Part shown: positions 8,371-17,182 of the stretch, piece after piece
How positions within the stretch are numbered: position 1 is the stretch's first letter
How the letters are laid out: every line of letters starts with the position of its first letter
NCBI GenBank assembly: GCA_017883385.1
Contig: JADGNQ010000031.1
Span: 1-45,184 of the forward strand
Direction: 5' to 3'
DNA from: Candidatus Sulfotelmatobacter sp.
Lineage (GTDB): Bacteria > Acidobacteriota > Terriglobia > Terriglobales > Acidobacteriaceae
DNA: 45,184 nucleotides
The notes under the pieces: generated by a model
Database searches by the model: none
Told to the model about the DNA's origin: nothing
What the model saw: the letters and a program-made list of their open reading frames with translations, nothing else
Made by a program: the position numbers and the translations under genes

Positions 8371-9567
8371 ATGAAACGCATCGCCATCCTGGGATCTACG
8401 GGCTCGATTGGGCGCAGCACGCTCAGCGTGGCTGAGTCTTATCCTGACCGCTTTCAGATCGTGACTCTGGCTGCCGGATCGAATCTGGAAGTGGCGTTTG
8501 AGCAGGCGCTGCGCTGGCGGCCGCGGGTAATCTCGATGGCTGCGGAGGTAGATGCTGACGCTCTTCGCAGCCGTCTGAAGAAAGAAGGCCTCCGCGAAAT
8601 CGAAGTGGCGCACGGCGCAGCGGGGGCCGTGCGGGTCGCGACGCACGGCGATGTCGACTTCGTGGTCAGCGCCATCGTGGGCGTGGCTGGACTGGAGGCC
8701 ACGTATGAAGCCGTGCGGGCAGGAAAGATTCTTGGCCTCGCCAACAAGGAATGCCTCGTCGCTGCCGGAGAGTTGATCACGGCCGAGGCCCGCAAGCAAG
8801 GCAAGCCGCTGCTACCCATCGACAGTGAGCACAACGCGGTCCATCAATGCCTGCGCGGCGGACGAATGGACGAGGTCGAGCGCGTCTGGCTGACGGCTTC
8901 GGGCGGACCTTTTCTGAACACGGCGCAGTCGGAATTCGCATCGATCACGGTCGAGCAGGCGCTGAATCATCCCACATGGAAGATGGGACGGCGGATCACG
9001 ATTGACTCGGCCACCCTGATGAACAAAGGGTTTGAGGTGATCGAGGCATGCAGATTGTTTCACATGCCGCCGGGAAAAGTGGAAGTAATTGTCCACCCGC
9101 AGTCGACAATTCATTCCATGGTGGAGTTTGTGGATGGCAGCATACTTGCTCAGTTTTCTGTGACGGACATGCGGTTGCCGATTCTTTACGCGCTAACCTA
9201 TCCCGAGCGGATTCCGTCGGATATGCGGTTTGCGGTGAGTGACTTGCGTCATCTGGACTTCTGCCCCCCGGACCTGAAAAGATTCCCTTGTCTGCGTCTT
9301 GCTTACGAAGCAGCGGAGGCGGGTGGCGCCAAGACCGTGGCCCTGAATGCCGCCGACGAGGTTGCGGTGGCGGCGTTTCTGGAAGGCAGCATCCGCTTCG
9401 ACGAGATTCCCAGGATTATCGAAGAGGTCCTGACGGAAACCAATTCCGGGAAGCTGGAATCTATTGGTCAAGTGCTGGAGGCCGACGCCGAGGCCCGCCG
9501 ACTTGCCCTGGAGCGGGTGGCGGAGGGAAAGAAACTTGAACGGCCGCGGGCAACATCTTTTGCATGA
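8371..9567 (+). CDS. dxr: 1-deoxy-D-xylulose 5-phosphate reductoisomerase
   Basis: This is the second step of the MEP isoprenoid pathway, converting DXP to MEP with NADPH. The protein begins MKRIAILGSTGSIGRSTL, the dinucleotide-binding loop. The catalytic region contains LPIDSEHNAVHQCL (metal-binding Asp and Glu) and GRRITIDSATLMNKGFEVIE. The ATG at 8371 is chosen over an in-frame TTG at 8350 because it begins exactly at the conserved N-terminus, giving 398 residues, the normal size. Together with ispG and uppS in this block it supplies and uses isoprenoid units. A TAAAAT hexamer at 8321-8326 could be a -10 box, but no matching -35 was found. Confidence 0.96.
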   Translation: MKRIAILGSTGSIGRSTLSVAESYPDRFQIVTLAAGSNLEVAFEQALRWRPRVISMAAEVDADALRSRLKKEGLREIEVAHGAAGAVRVATHGDVDFVVSAIVGVAGLEATYEAVRAGKILGLANKECLVAAGELITAEARKQGKPLLPIDSEHNAVHQCLRGGRMDEVERVWLTASGGPFLNTAQSEFASITVEQALNHPTWKMGRRITIDSATLMNKGFEVIEACRLFHMPPGKVEVIVHPQSTIHSMVEFVDGSILAQFSVTDMRLPILYALTYPERIPSDMRFAVSDLRHLDFCPPDLKRFPCLRLAYEAAEAGGAKTVALNAADEVAVAAFLEGSIRFDEIPRIIEEVLTETNSGKLESIGQVLEADAEARRLALERVAEGKKLERPRATSFA

Positions 9568-9606
9568 TTTTGGAATCTAACCGGTTGGAGAATACGTACC
9601 CCGATT

Positions 9607-10935
9607 ATGTCTGACTTCCTGACCTCACTCATTGCTGTGGTTGCAGTCCTGGGCTTCATGATCCTGATCCACGAGTTCGGCCACTACGCCGTGGCCAAAT
9701 GGCTGGGGGTACGGGTTGAGGTTTTCTCGATCGGCTTTGGCAAGCGGCTGATCGGCTTCCGCAGGGGAGAAACCGATTACCGCATCGCCGCGATCCCGCT
9801 CGGGGGCTACGTCAAGATGAGCGGCGAGAACCCCATGGACCAGCGCACGGACGATCCGCGCGAGTTCATGAATCACTCCCGCTGGCACCGCTTCCTGATC
9901 GCGATTGCCGGGCCGACGATGAATATCCTTCTGGCGATTGTTCTGCTCACCACGGTCTACATGGTGCATTTCGAGTACCCGGAGGTTTATGACGAGCCGA
10001 CGGTCATCGGATGGGTCATGAAGGACACGGCGGCAGCGAAGGCTGGGTTGCAGATCGGCGACCGCATCACGCAGATCGAGGACATTCAGAATCCCACCTG
10101 GGAGCAAGTCGATCTGAAAGAGGCCTTGAGCCCCGGGCAACCTCTAAGCGTCGCGGTGGAACGCAACGGTCAGAAGATTGAGAGGACCGTTGTGCCGGAG
10201 CCTGCGGGGCTTGACCAGATCGGATTCGCGGGCTGGGCACCGAAAGAGAAGACCGTCACTATTACCGATCTGCAACCGAACCGACCGGCAGAAAAGGCCG
10301 GACTGAAGGAAGGCGACCAAATCATCGCGCTCGACGGCAAACCGGTGTCGGCGCTGCAGGCGATGATCGAGAGTCTGGAAATCACGAAGGACAAGCCAAT
10401 CACCCTGACCGTGCTTCGGGATGGCCAGCAGAAGACATTTGCAGTCCAGCCAGTCCTGGCAGAAAAGCGCTATCGCATCGGCATTGGCACTATGCAGATG
10501 AAAGTGAAGACGCTGCCCTTTGCGGCGGCCTTCAACCTTTCGCTGCACGAGAACCGGCAGAACGCGCTGCTGATCCTGGAACTGGTCAAGAAAATGGCGC
10601 AGCGCAAGATTTCAATGCAATCGATTGAAGGGCCGATCCGCATCGGCCAGGCCGCCGGCGAAGCGGCCCGCCGCAAGGGCTGGACGCCGCTAATGGGATT
10701 GACCGCCGCCATCAGCTTGAACCTTGGCATCTTCAACCTATTGCCGATTCCCATCCTCGACGGTGGCGTGATCCTGTTCCTGCTGATCGAGGGCCTGATG
10801 CGACGCGATATCAGCATGAACATCAAGGAACGCGTCTACCAATTCGCGTTCGTGTTCCTGGTGCTGTTCGCCGTGATGGTGATCTACAACGATTTGAAGA
10901 AGACGATTCCGGGGCTGGCGGATCGACTGCCATAG
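9607..10935 (+). CDS. rseP: RIP metalloprotease RseP (site-2 protease)
   Basis: This inner-membrane zinc protease cleaves substrates within the membrane, classically anti-sigma factors and leftover signal peptides. The zinc motif IHEFGHYAVAKWLG (H22, E23, H26) lies in the first helix, and the second part of the active site, NLLPIPILDGGVILF, is near residue 384. Two PDZ-like domains lie between them, each with an xGLxxGDxI element (AGLQIGDRI and AGLKEGDQI). At 442 residues it matches E. coli RseP. It is the last gene of the uppS-cdsA-dxr-rseP run and is followed by a strong intrinsic terminator. Confidence 0.95.
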   Translation: MSDFLTSLIAVVAVLGFMILIHEFGHYAVAKWLGVRVEVFSIGFGKRLIGFRRGETDYRIAAIPLGGYVKMSGENPMDQRTDDPREFMNHSRWHRFLIAIAGPTMNILLAIVLLTTVYMVHFEYPEVYDEPTVIGWVMKDTAAAKAGLQIGDRITQIEDIQNPTWEQVDLKEALSPGQPLSVAVERNGQKIERTVVPEPAGLDQIGFAGWAPKEKTVTITDLQPNRPAEKAGLKEGDQIIALDGKPVSALQAMIESLEITKDKPITLTVLRDGQQKTFAVQPVLAEKRYRIGIGTMQMKVKTLPFAAAFNLSLHENRQNALLILELVKKMAQRKISMQSIEGPIRIGQAAGEAARRKGWTPLMGLTAAISLNLGIFNLLPIPILDGGVILFLLIEGLMRRDISMNIKERVYQFAFVFLVLFAVMVIYNDLKKTIPGLADRLP

Positions 10936-10953
10936 ACTACTGGGGCTTTGCAG

Positions 10954-10994
10954 CAAGGCCGGTAGCTGGCTATCAGTTCCGGCCTTGTTTTGTT
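10954..10994 (+). terminator. Intrinsic terminator after rseP
   Basis: Perfect 9-bp stem CAAGGCCGG (10954-10962) and CCGGCCTTG (10979-10987) with a 16-base loop, followed at once by TTTTGTTT. It begins 18 bases after the rseP stop, so it most likely ends the uppS-to-rseP transcript. Confidence 0.85.
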
Positions 10995-11006
10995 TGTCGC
11001 GTCTTG

Positions 11007-12050
11007 TTACGCCCGCTTGATTGTGCGGCGGTCAGTCGTGGGCGGGAGCAAGCGCTTCGACTTGGGCTGGCAAACTCCTGACACTGCTTTGGCCTTGCGC
11101 GCCGGGAGCATGGCGGCGCGTACGCTGGCGACGATCTGTTCCGGCTGCCTTCCCGCGGCAACGTCGGCAAGGATGGCCGCGAAGACTCTGCCGGCCATCT
11201 CCACCGTCCAGGGAGCGATGTGCGCCATCTGGGTAGGTTGAGCCAACCCGCCGAACGGATCATCATTGTTGACGCCGCTGGGCAGGGCCTGGAGCGCGTT
11301 CTGAAAGTTCGGCCATGCGTTCGCGGCATCATCTGCAGTCAAGGTGGCATAGAGCTGAGCCAGAGTTCCGGCATCGCCCAAGTTCACCATCGCCGGGGCA
11401 ATCTTCTCCAGACCGAAGCCCTGGCTGATCAGCCAGGACAGAAATGCCATCCCGCAACCGGTGCTGTCTGCGCTCTGATCGGTCGGATCCGTCTGGTTCA
11501 CGAAGTCTGGTTCGCCATCCTGCGCCCACTGCGGAGCGGTTGAGAAATCGGCAAGAGCGTTGTTGCCGATCACGGTTGCACACCAGCGCGACAAGGCTTC
11601 ACCGGTGCTGAGGCCGCAAAGGTTCCCGTCCATCGAACATTCGCTCAGTTCGGCCTCAAACAAAGCGGAGACGCGGGCCGAGTTGCCGAACGAAGCGCAG
11701 GCCTCAATCGCGGCTCCAGTGGTGTAATCGCAGCCCATGTGGTCGGCGCCGCCGGTGCCGTCGGTGGCGCCTCCGAGCGCGAAAACAATGACGCTGACTG
11801 GGCCTCCGGTGGTGCCGAAGATGCCGTCGTTGGCGGCCACAACGCGATCGGCATCGTTGACGAGATCCTGTGCGTTCTGGAGTCCTGGGTCGCCGAGCGT
11901 GGGGTCGACATATGCGGTCACTCGTCCGCTGGGACTGGTTCCCACAAACTGAGAGTTGCCCTGGAAACTAGGCCATGCGGGCGCGACAGGGCTATCGCGG
12001 TTGATGGCGACTGGTTTCTTCCCGGTGTGAGACTTGATGCGCTGAGTCAT
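11007..12050 (-). CDS. Uncharacterised 347-residue protein
   Basis: I do not recognise this family. The start ATG at 12050 has a GGAGG 8 bases upstream. The N-terminus is basic with no clear signal peptide. The protein is rich in Asp, Asn, Gly and Ala, with segments such as GRVTAYVDPTLG, ADHMGCDYTTGAAI and FEAELSECS. Six or more cysteines fall between residues 130 and 205. A later helix-rich part (GMAFLSWLISQGFGLEKIAP) loosely resembles the region after the active site in some secreted metallopeptidases, but no HExxH is present. The C-terminal tail is Lys/Arg/Pro-rich. It sits alone, opposite in strand to rseP and ispG, which it separates. Function unknown. Confidence 0.8.
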   Translation of the reverse strand: MTQRIKSHTGKKPVAINRDSPVAPAWPSFQGNSQFVGTSPSGRVTAYVDPTLGDPGLQNAQDLVNDADRVVAANDGIFGTTGGPVSVIVFALGGATDGTGGADHMGCDYTTGAAIEACASFGNSARVSALFEAELSECSMDGNLCGLSTGEALSRWCATVIGNNALADFSTAPQWAQDGEPDFVNQTDPTDQSADSTGCGMAFLSWLISQGFGLEKIAPAMVNLGDAGTLAQLYATLTADDAANAWPNFQNALQALPSGVNNDDPFGGLAQPTQMAHIAPWTVEMAGRVFAAILADVAAGRQPEQIVASVRAAMLPARKAKAVSGVCQPKSKRLLPPTTDRRTIKRA

Positions 12051-12236
12051 AGAAAAACCTCCATTTTGGACATTTTATGGTGAGGAATCGGGGTACGCGT
12101 TACAGGCCCGTTTCGGCCCGAGGTCCGGCCTGTTCTCAACAGAATACGTGCAAAGATGCGCCACCGACGAACCCTCGACAACTCAAAAGGCTGGGATCAA
12201 GTGGCAGAAACGGAAGCCTGGAGCCAGCTTTCCACG

Positions 12237-12245
12237 TGATAAAAT
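12237..12245 (+). promoter_or_regulatory. Candidate extended -10 promoter element for ispG
   Basis: TGATAAAAT at 12237-12245 fits an extended -10 (TGn plus TAAAAT) 12 bases before the ispG ATG. If used, the leader would be only about 6 bases. No convincing -35 is visible, which is acceptable for extended -10 promoters. Motif reading only. Confidence 0.35.
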
Positions 12246-12257
12246 AGAGATTCCCAT

Positions 12258-13511
12258 ATGGCCAATATTCAACGCAGGAAGACCGTGACCGCCCTCGTCG
12301 GGGGTGTGCGGGTAGGGTCGGATGCACCAGTTGTGGTGCAGTCTATGACCAACACCGACACGGCGGATATCCCGGGTACAGTGCAGCAGGTAGCGGCGCT
12401 GGCCCGCGCCGGGTCGGAACTGGTGCGCGTCACTGTGAACAATGACGAGGCCGCAGCGGCCGTGCCCCACATCGTCGAGCAACTCGACAAACAGGGAGTC
12501 CGCGTGCCCATCATTGGTGACTTCCACTACAACGGCCACGTTCTGCTGACCAAGTATCCCGAGTGCGCCCGCGATTTGGCCAAGTACCGCATCAACCCAG
12601 GCAACGCCAGTATCGGAAAGACCGGTGACTCGAATTTCCGCACCATGATCGAAGTTGCGGTGAAGTATCAAAAGCCGGTACGCATTGGCGTGAACTGGGG
12701 CTCGCTCGACCAGGTGCTGCTCACGCGCATGATGGACGAAAATTCGCGCCTGGACGAACCCAAAGAGGCGCGCGACGTAACCATGGAGGCGATGGTGGTG
12801 AGCGCACTGGGCTCCGCCGACCTGGCTCAGAAATTCGGGTTGCGCGCCGACCAGATCATCTTGAGCGCGAAGGTGAGTGGAGTGCAGGATTTGATTGACG
12901 TCTACCGCTCGCTGGCCGCCCGCTGTTCGTATCCGCTGCATTTGGGGTTGACTGAAGCTGGCATGGGCGCGAAGGGCGTTGTGGCCTCGAGTGCGGCGAT
13001 GGCTGTAGTGCTGCAGGAGGGCATTGGCGACACGATTCGCGTTTCGTTGACGCCGGCTCCTGGCGGCGACCGCACGGAAGAAGTGCGGGTGGCGCAGCAG
13101 ATCCTGCAGTCGATGGGCATTCGCAGCTTTACGCCGCAGGTGACGGCGTGTCCGGGCTGTGGGCGCACGACCAGCACCTTTTTCCAAGAAATGGCGCAGC
13201 AGATTCAGACTTACCTGCGCGAGCAGATGCCGACTTGGAAGGGCCGCTACATCGGCGTGGAAGAAATGAAGCTTGCGGTGATGGGCTGCGTGGTCAATGG
13301 ACCGGGCGAATCGAAGCACGCGAATATAGGGATCTCGCTACCTGGAACGTTTGAGGAGCCCAAGGCTCCGGTCTATGTGGATGGACGGCTGTTTACCACG
13401 CTGAAGGGCGACCGCATCGTCGCGGAGTTCATCGACATCCTTGACGATTATGTGGACTCGCATTACGCCTCGCGAGACGCAGTGAAAGAAGAAGTTCCCG
13501 CCAAGGTTTAG
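12258..13511 (+). CDS. ispG: 4-hydroxy-3-methylbut-2-enyl diphosphate synthase (GcpE)
   Basis: This is the iron-sulfur enzyme of the MEP pathway that opens MEcPP to give HMBPP. The sequence shows the TIM-barrel start ([14 protein letters not shown]), [25 protein letters not shown], the ACPGCGR pair of cysteines (about 298 and 301) and the third cluster ligand in [20 protein letters not shown] (about 344). At 417 residues it is the short bacterial form. It is separated from dxr and rseP by one opposite-strand gene and has its own terminator, so it is probably a separate transcript. Confidence 0.96.
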   Translation: MANIQRRKTVTALVGGVRVGSDAPVVVQSMTNTDTADIPGTVQQVAALARAGSELVRVTVNNDEAAAAVPHIVEQLDKQGVRVPIIGDFHYNGHVLLTKYPECARDLAKYRINPGNASIGKTGDSNFRTMIEVAVKYQKPVRIGVNWGSLDQVLLTRMMDENSRLDEPKEARDVTMEAMVVSALGSADLAQKFGLRADQIILSAKVSGVQDLIDVYRSLAARCSYPLHLGLTEAGMGAKGVVASSAAMAVVLQEGIGDTIRVSLTPAPGGDRTEEVRVAQQILQSMGIRSFTPQVTACPGCGRTTSTFFQEMAQQIQTYLREQMPTWKGRYIGVEEMKLAVMGCVVNGPGESKHANIGISLPGTFEEPKAPVYVDGRLFTTLKGDRIVAEFIDILDDYVDSHYASRDAVKEEVPAKV

Positions 13512-13551
13512 GTGATTGCGTAAGATCGACTCGCTGACCCCATGGAACATC

Positions 13552-13573
13552 GCGACCTTCGGGTCGCCTTTTT
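13552..13573 (+). terminator. Intrinsic terminator after ispG
   Basis: GCGACC (13552-13557), loop TTCG, GGTCGC (13562-13567), then CTTTTT. The stable tetraloop hairpin with a U-tract lies 40 bases after the ispG stop. Confidence 0.85.
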
Positions 13574-13677
13574 GATGTGTCGATAAGGAAGCGGGCCAGG
13601 TCTTTCGGTGATGCAGTTCGAAACGCTGGTCACGAGTGTCATCGCGATCTCTCGCCAACTAGGACTGGCTGAGAGTC

Positions 13678-13821
13678 CTATACGGTCAGGGCCTTTTCGC
13701 TTTCTTCGCTTCCACATAGCGCCCCAAAGAAGTAGCCCGCTAGAAATGGCATTCCGTAGCTAATAACAACAGCAAAGAGGATTACCAGCAGGTGGAACGG
13801 CTGAAAGAGTCCTTCGAACAT
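13678..13821 (-). CDS. Small membrane protein with TatA-like N-terminus (47 aa)
   Basis: A short frame on the minus strand from ATG 13821 to TAG 13678 encodes 47 residues beginning MFEGLFQPFHLLVILF. A GGAGG lies 5 bases before the ATG, strong support for translation. From memory, the first ten residues match the start of acidobacterial TatA twin-arginine translocase subunits. The helix then continues as VVISYGMPFLAGYFFGAL, without the FGPKKLPELG hinge and amphipathic helix of TatA, and ends in a short acidic tail. It is therefore probably not a working TatA. It could be a diverged or truncated relative or an unrelated small membrane protein. Confidence 0.65.
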   Translation of the reverse strand: MFEGLFQPFHLLVILFAVVISYGMPFLAGYFFGALCGSEESEKALTV

Positions 13822-13963
13822 GTCTGCCTCCGATGCAACCGACGATGGTGACGGTTGAGTTCACCTCAAGTCAAGATCAGACTGGGCGCACGAGTGGCAG
13901 CGAGATTCTGAACTGTTGTAGACATTGTTGACCCGTTGCGTGTAGTCCCAGGGGTTTGGCGAG

Positions 13964-15436
13964 TTACTGTCCTGTGAGCAGGAAGATGGGATTCTGGGGC
14001 AAGGGTTGCCCGTTCGACTGCGGCGGGCCGGCACCGAACGGCGCCGGTAGATTGTTGACCAGAGTGTCGGGAGTGTTGGTTCCCCCGGTCGAAATTGTAC
14101 TGGTCGTGGCGTTGATGATCGCGACCGCGCCGCCATCGCAGATGCTGGCGTAGACGCGGCTGCTATCTGCGGCGGCGGTTGCAGACATGCGGAAGCGGGC
14201 TGCGGCTGGCGTGTAAGGAACGACGGGCGCACAGTACGTGACCGGGGCGACCGCAAAGGGCTGCACTCCGCCGACGGGAGCCGTCACCGCAGGTAACAGA
14301 GGAAACACGGTTGTCTTTACCGCGAGACTGGCGGCATCGAAGACGGTCACTTGCGGAATCACACATCCGGCCGCGGTCACATTTGGATCAGGACATGGCG
14401 TCGACGTCGTCGAGACGTAGCTTGCCACGTAGAACCGGCTGCCATCCGGCAAAGCCGTCACCGACACCGGGCTCACTGTGGAGCACGTCGCACTGCCACA
14501 CGGTGGCGGCGCTGGAATGGTGAGGCCCGCCGCATTTCCCAACGGCGTCGGCGGATCCGTCGTCGCGCTGAAAGCGAAGACCATCCCGGCGCTGGGATTG
14601 GTCACGTATAACCGGTTCCGGCTCTTGTCGTAGAGCACAAAGTTGGCTCCAGGACCGCCCACGGACTGGGTTGAAACCACGGCGTTCGTGTCGGTCCGAA
14701 TCGTGGTGAGCTGCCCATCGCCCTGCGTCACCACGTACACCCGCTGGCTATCGGGACGAGACACGATCCAGGTTGGCGTGGTGCCAACGGGGATGGTTGC
14801 GATCGTTGACATGTCTGAGGGGGAGAGATCCGTGACCGTATTGCCGCCCTGGTTGGCGACGTAGAGATTCAATGCGTTAGGCGTCCCCGCCAGCGCAACC
14901 GGACTTACTCCAACGGCTCCAGTCAGGCCGACCACGTTGCTTGAGTTGAGCGCGGACACGGAATTGGTGCCGAAGTTCGCCACGTAGACAGCGCTCGCCG
15001 GGGTGGCGGTCACAAACACCGGAAGGGACCCGTAGGGGAGGCTGAACGTTGTCGGCGTACCTAACCCGGTCGCGGTCGAACTAGCGGCTGCCGGAGCAAA
15101 AGTCATCACCACGTCGGCGTCCCCGGTGAAGAGACTGCCGGCACTGGCCACAAAGACTCGGGAATTGTTGGGGAGGATCGCGGCGTGGGTGGGATTAACT
15201 CCCATGTTGGCTACGCCGATATTCGTGTCTCCGGACACGTCGATCTGCAGGGCTGTGCCGGGATTGAAGGGTACATTCGAGCTGATGCCGAACACGGCGT
15301 GGAAATTCGCTGGATTGGGTGGGGTCGTACTCGTGGGAATAACCACGGGCCGATAAACCTGGCCGCAAGATATCTCCAGCAGAGTCGCAAGCGCTATTGC
15401 TGCCAACCGGCTCACACGTCGAAAACTCATCGGCAC
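13964..15436 (-). CDS. Exported beta-propeller (YVTN/lactonase-like) protein
   Basis: The 490-residue protein has an N-terminal signal (RRVSRLAAIALATLLEISCG) that may end in a weak lipobox (EISC; Glu at -3 is unusual). The rest is repeated blades with the pattern of YVTN propellers: NSRVFVASAG, AVYVANFGTNSVSAL, LNLYVANQGGNTVTDL, QRVYVVTQGDGQLTTI, NRLYVTNPSAGMVFAF and RVYASICDGGAVAIIN. These proteins form a seven-bladed propeller outside the cytoplasm, mostly of unknown function. The residues that would make it a lactonase are not identifiable by eye. A start two codons later (MSFRR) is possible. It stands alone between the small protein gene and the heptamer repeat. Confidence 0.82.
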   Translation of the reverse strand: MPMSFRRVSRLAAIALATLLEISCGQVYRPVVIPTSTTPPNPANFHAVFGISSNVPFNPGTALQIDVSGDTNIGVANMGVNPTHAAILPNNSRVFVASAGSLFTGDADVVMTFAPAAASSTATGLGTPTTFSLPYGSLPVFVTATPASAVYVANFGTNSVSALNSSNVVGLTGAVGVSPVALAGTPNALNLYVANQGGNTVTDLSPSDMSTIATIPVGTTPTWIVSRPDSQRVYVVTQGDGQLTTIRTDTNAVVSTQSVGGPGANFVLYDKSRNRLYVTNPSAGMVFAFSATTDPPTPLGNAAGLTIPAPPPCGSATCSTVSPVSVTALPDGSRFYVASYVSTTSTPCPDPNVTAAGCVIPQVTVFDAASLAVKTTVFPLLPAVTAPVGGVQPFAVAPVTYCAPVVPYTPAAARFRMSATAAADSSRVYASICDGGAVAIINATTSTISTGGTNTPDTLVNNLPAPFGAGPPQSNGQPLPQNPIFLLTGQ

Positions 15437-15512
15437 CCCGAAGAAAAAGTCTCTGGTTCTGACAGAATTGATTATTGTAACGATTGGCGGCCGTCTGCGC
15501 TAGGCAGCTTGG

Positions 15513-15593
15513 CAGTTCTCAGTTCTCAGTTCTCAGTTCTCAGTTCTCAGTTCTCAGTTCTCAGTTCTCAGTTCTCAGTTCTCAGTTCTCAGT
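15513..15593. repeat. Heptanucleotide tandem repeat (CAGTTCT), 11.6 copies
   Basis: An uninterrupted perfect array of the 7-base unit CAGTTCT runs from 15513 to 15593. It lies 76 bases before the beta-propeller start codon on the minus-strand side and about 70 bases after the stop of Ku, so it is not in coding sequence. A perfect array of this length is likely to vary in copy number between strains. Confidence 0.95.
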
Positions 15594-15662
15594 AAGGGAT
15601 GCCACGCAGGCCTTTGGGGGATGCCTGTGGCGGAGATTCAGAGTGTAGGCGGGACGCCCTTG

Positions 15663-16502
15663 CTACCTTCGGCGCGACTTTGCGTTTGCGGCGGCGGGTT
15701 CGTCAGACCTGATGGTAGCGGCGGGCTTCTTCTTACCCTCCATCTGGGCAAGGCTTTGCTTCAGCGCTGCCATGAGGTCGATCACCGGGGCCAGCTTTTT
15801 CGGCTTCTCCACGGCGGCGACTTCTCCGCCTTCAAGCTTGGTCTCGATCAGCTGTTTCAGGTTCTCCTGGAACGTGTCCTTGTATTTCTCGGGATCCCAT
15901 TCGGCGGCCAGCGCTTCGATCAACTGGTGCGCGACTTTCACCTCGGCTTCCTTCAACTCCACTTCGGGCGCACCGAAACCTTCCACCTTTTTCACTTCCT
16001 CGGCGTAGTACATGGTGTGCAGCATCATTCCGCCTTCGTGCGGGCGCAGGAACACGGTGTACTCGCGGTTGTGCATGGTGATCTTGGCGATGGCGACGTA
16101 CTCGCTCTCTTCCAGCGCCTTGGTCAGCAAGGCGTAGGGGCGGCGGCCCGCTTCTTCCGGCATCATGTAATACGACGACTCGAAGTAGACGGGATCGACT
16201 GCAGTCGCCTTTACAAATTCGAGAATCTCCATCGTCTTTGCGGTCTGCGGCTCGATCTTCTTGATCTCGTCGGGCTCGATGATGATGTACTCGTCCTTGC
16301 GGAACTCGTAGCCTTTGACGATGTCGGCTCGGTCCACGACCTGTCCGTCTGCCTGACAAACGTATTGCTGCTTGAGCCGTGACTGGTCGGTGCGGTGCAG
16401 CATGTTGAAGGAAATGCCGGAACTGCGGGCGCCGGAAAACAGACGCACGGGCATGGAGATGAGTCCGAAAGTTAAGTGACCGGACCAAGTCGACGATGGC
16501 AT
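15663..16502 (-). CDS. ku: Ku protein, non-homologous end joining
   Basis: Bacterial Ku binds double-strand DNA ends as a homodimer and recruits LigD. The start is placed at Met 16502, giving the conserved N-terminus MPSSTWSGHLTFGLISMPVR and 279 residues; an upstream in-frame start (16574) would add 24 non-conserved residues. The Ku core shows DIVKGYEFRKDEYIIIEPDE, YYMMPEEAGRRPYALL and FLRPHEGGMMLHTMYYAEE, and the C-terminus is a Lys/Arg-rich tail typical of bacterial Ku. No LigD ligase gene is in the window, so the partner must lie elsewhere. The 245 bases upstream hold no gene. Confidence 0.95.
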   Translation of the reverse strand: MPSSTWSGHLTFGLISMPVRLFSGARSSGISFNMLHRTDQSRLKQQYVCQADGQVVDRADIVKGYEFRKDEYIIIEPDEIKKIEPQTAKTMEILEFVKATAVDPVYFESSYYMMPEEAGRRPYALLTKALEESEYVAIAKITMHNREYTVFLRPHEGGMMLHTMYYAEEVKKVEGFGAPEVELKEAEVKVAHQLIEALAAEWDPEKYKDTFQENLKQLIETKLEGGEVAAVEKPKKLAPVIDLMAALKQSLAQMEGKKKPAATIRSDEPAAANAKSRRR

Positions 16503-16747
16503 AGTCTTCCTCGCAAGGCGTCCTCGAAACCAGAAACCGGTTTCGCCGACGGAAAACGCTAAACCCCACAGCACAGAGAGTTTAGCCTAGAACCCAGCTT
16601 TGATGCACCATTCGAGTGGCGTGTTGGGGCGTAAGGAATCGAAATTCAAAGCCGAAGGGGATGGGGTTATGGCCGTGTTGGCACTAGGGGTTGTAGTTAA
16701 CCTACTGGGTTCTCGGTTCCTGCAGAGGAGCCGTGACATGGGCTTGG

Positions 16748-17182
16748 TTATTTGCTCTCGTGAGCCTTCAGCACTTCGATCATCGCGACGGGATTAACGA
16801 TCCGGGTGGATTTGTGATGTTTCAGGGTGAGCAGTTCTTTGTCACCGGTCACGAGGAACTCGGCCAGACTCGCTTCAGCCAGAGCTAGCAAATAGCGGTC
16901 CTTAGGATCCGAAGCAGAGTCCGGAGCGGAGGCACCTGAGGGCAGGTTCCGGCAAAAGAAAGAGAAGTCACGAACCTCTGCGGCGAGTAACTCAGCAACG
17001 CTGGTGCGGAGCCTGGCCCGGAAGAAGGGCCGACTGGCTACATCGCGGAGTTCCTCGATGAGCGCATCACAGGCAACGAGAGTGAACCTCTTCCGCTCCC
17101 AAGCTTCGAGAAGCTTGGCAGGCGCGCCCAGAGGAGACAGAAGCGCGGAGAGCAAGATGTTGGTGTCGAGGATGAGACGCAT
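16748..17182 (-). CDS. PIN-domain toxin, VapC-like (COG1569 type)
   Basis: The 144-residue protein begins MRLILDTNILLSALLSP, placing the first catalytic Asp at residue 6. Further acidic residues of the PIN ribonuclease centre are in DALIEELRDV (E43/E44), SDPKDRYLLALA (D92, D95) and VTGDKELL (D114). PIN toxins cleave RNA, often tRNA or rRNA, when released from the antitoxin. Its ATG overlaps the stop of the upstream RHH gene by one base (TGATG), a typical toxin-antitoxin arrangement with the antitoxin first. Confidence 0.88.
   Translation of the reverse strand: MRLILDTNILLSALLSPLGAPAKLLEAWERKRFTLVACDALIEELRDVASRPFFRARLRTSVAELLAAEVRDFSFFCRNLPSGASAPDSASDPKDRYLLALAEASLAEFLVTGDKELLTLKHHKSTRIVNPVAMIEVLKAHESK

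Noticed and set aside
13861..14256. 131-residue minus-strand frame ending in CHSCAQSDLDLR, considered as a cytochrome fragment
   Set aside because: It runs out of frame through the beta-propeller gene and has no CxxCH motif.
15513..15593. Possible CRISPR array
   Set aside because: The unit is 7 bases with no spacers; it is a simple tandem repeat, and no cas genes are in the window.
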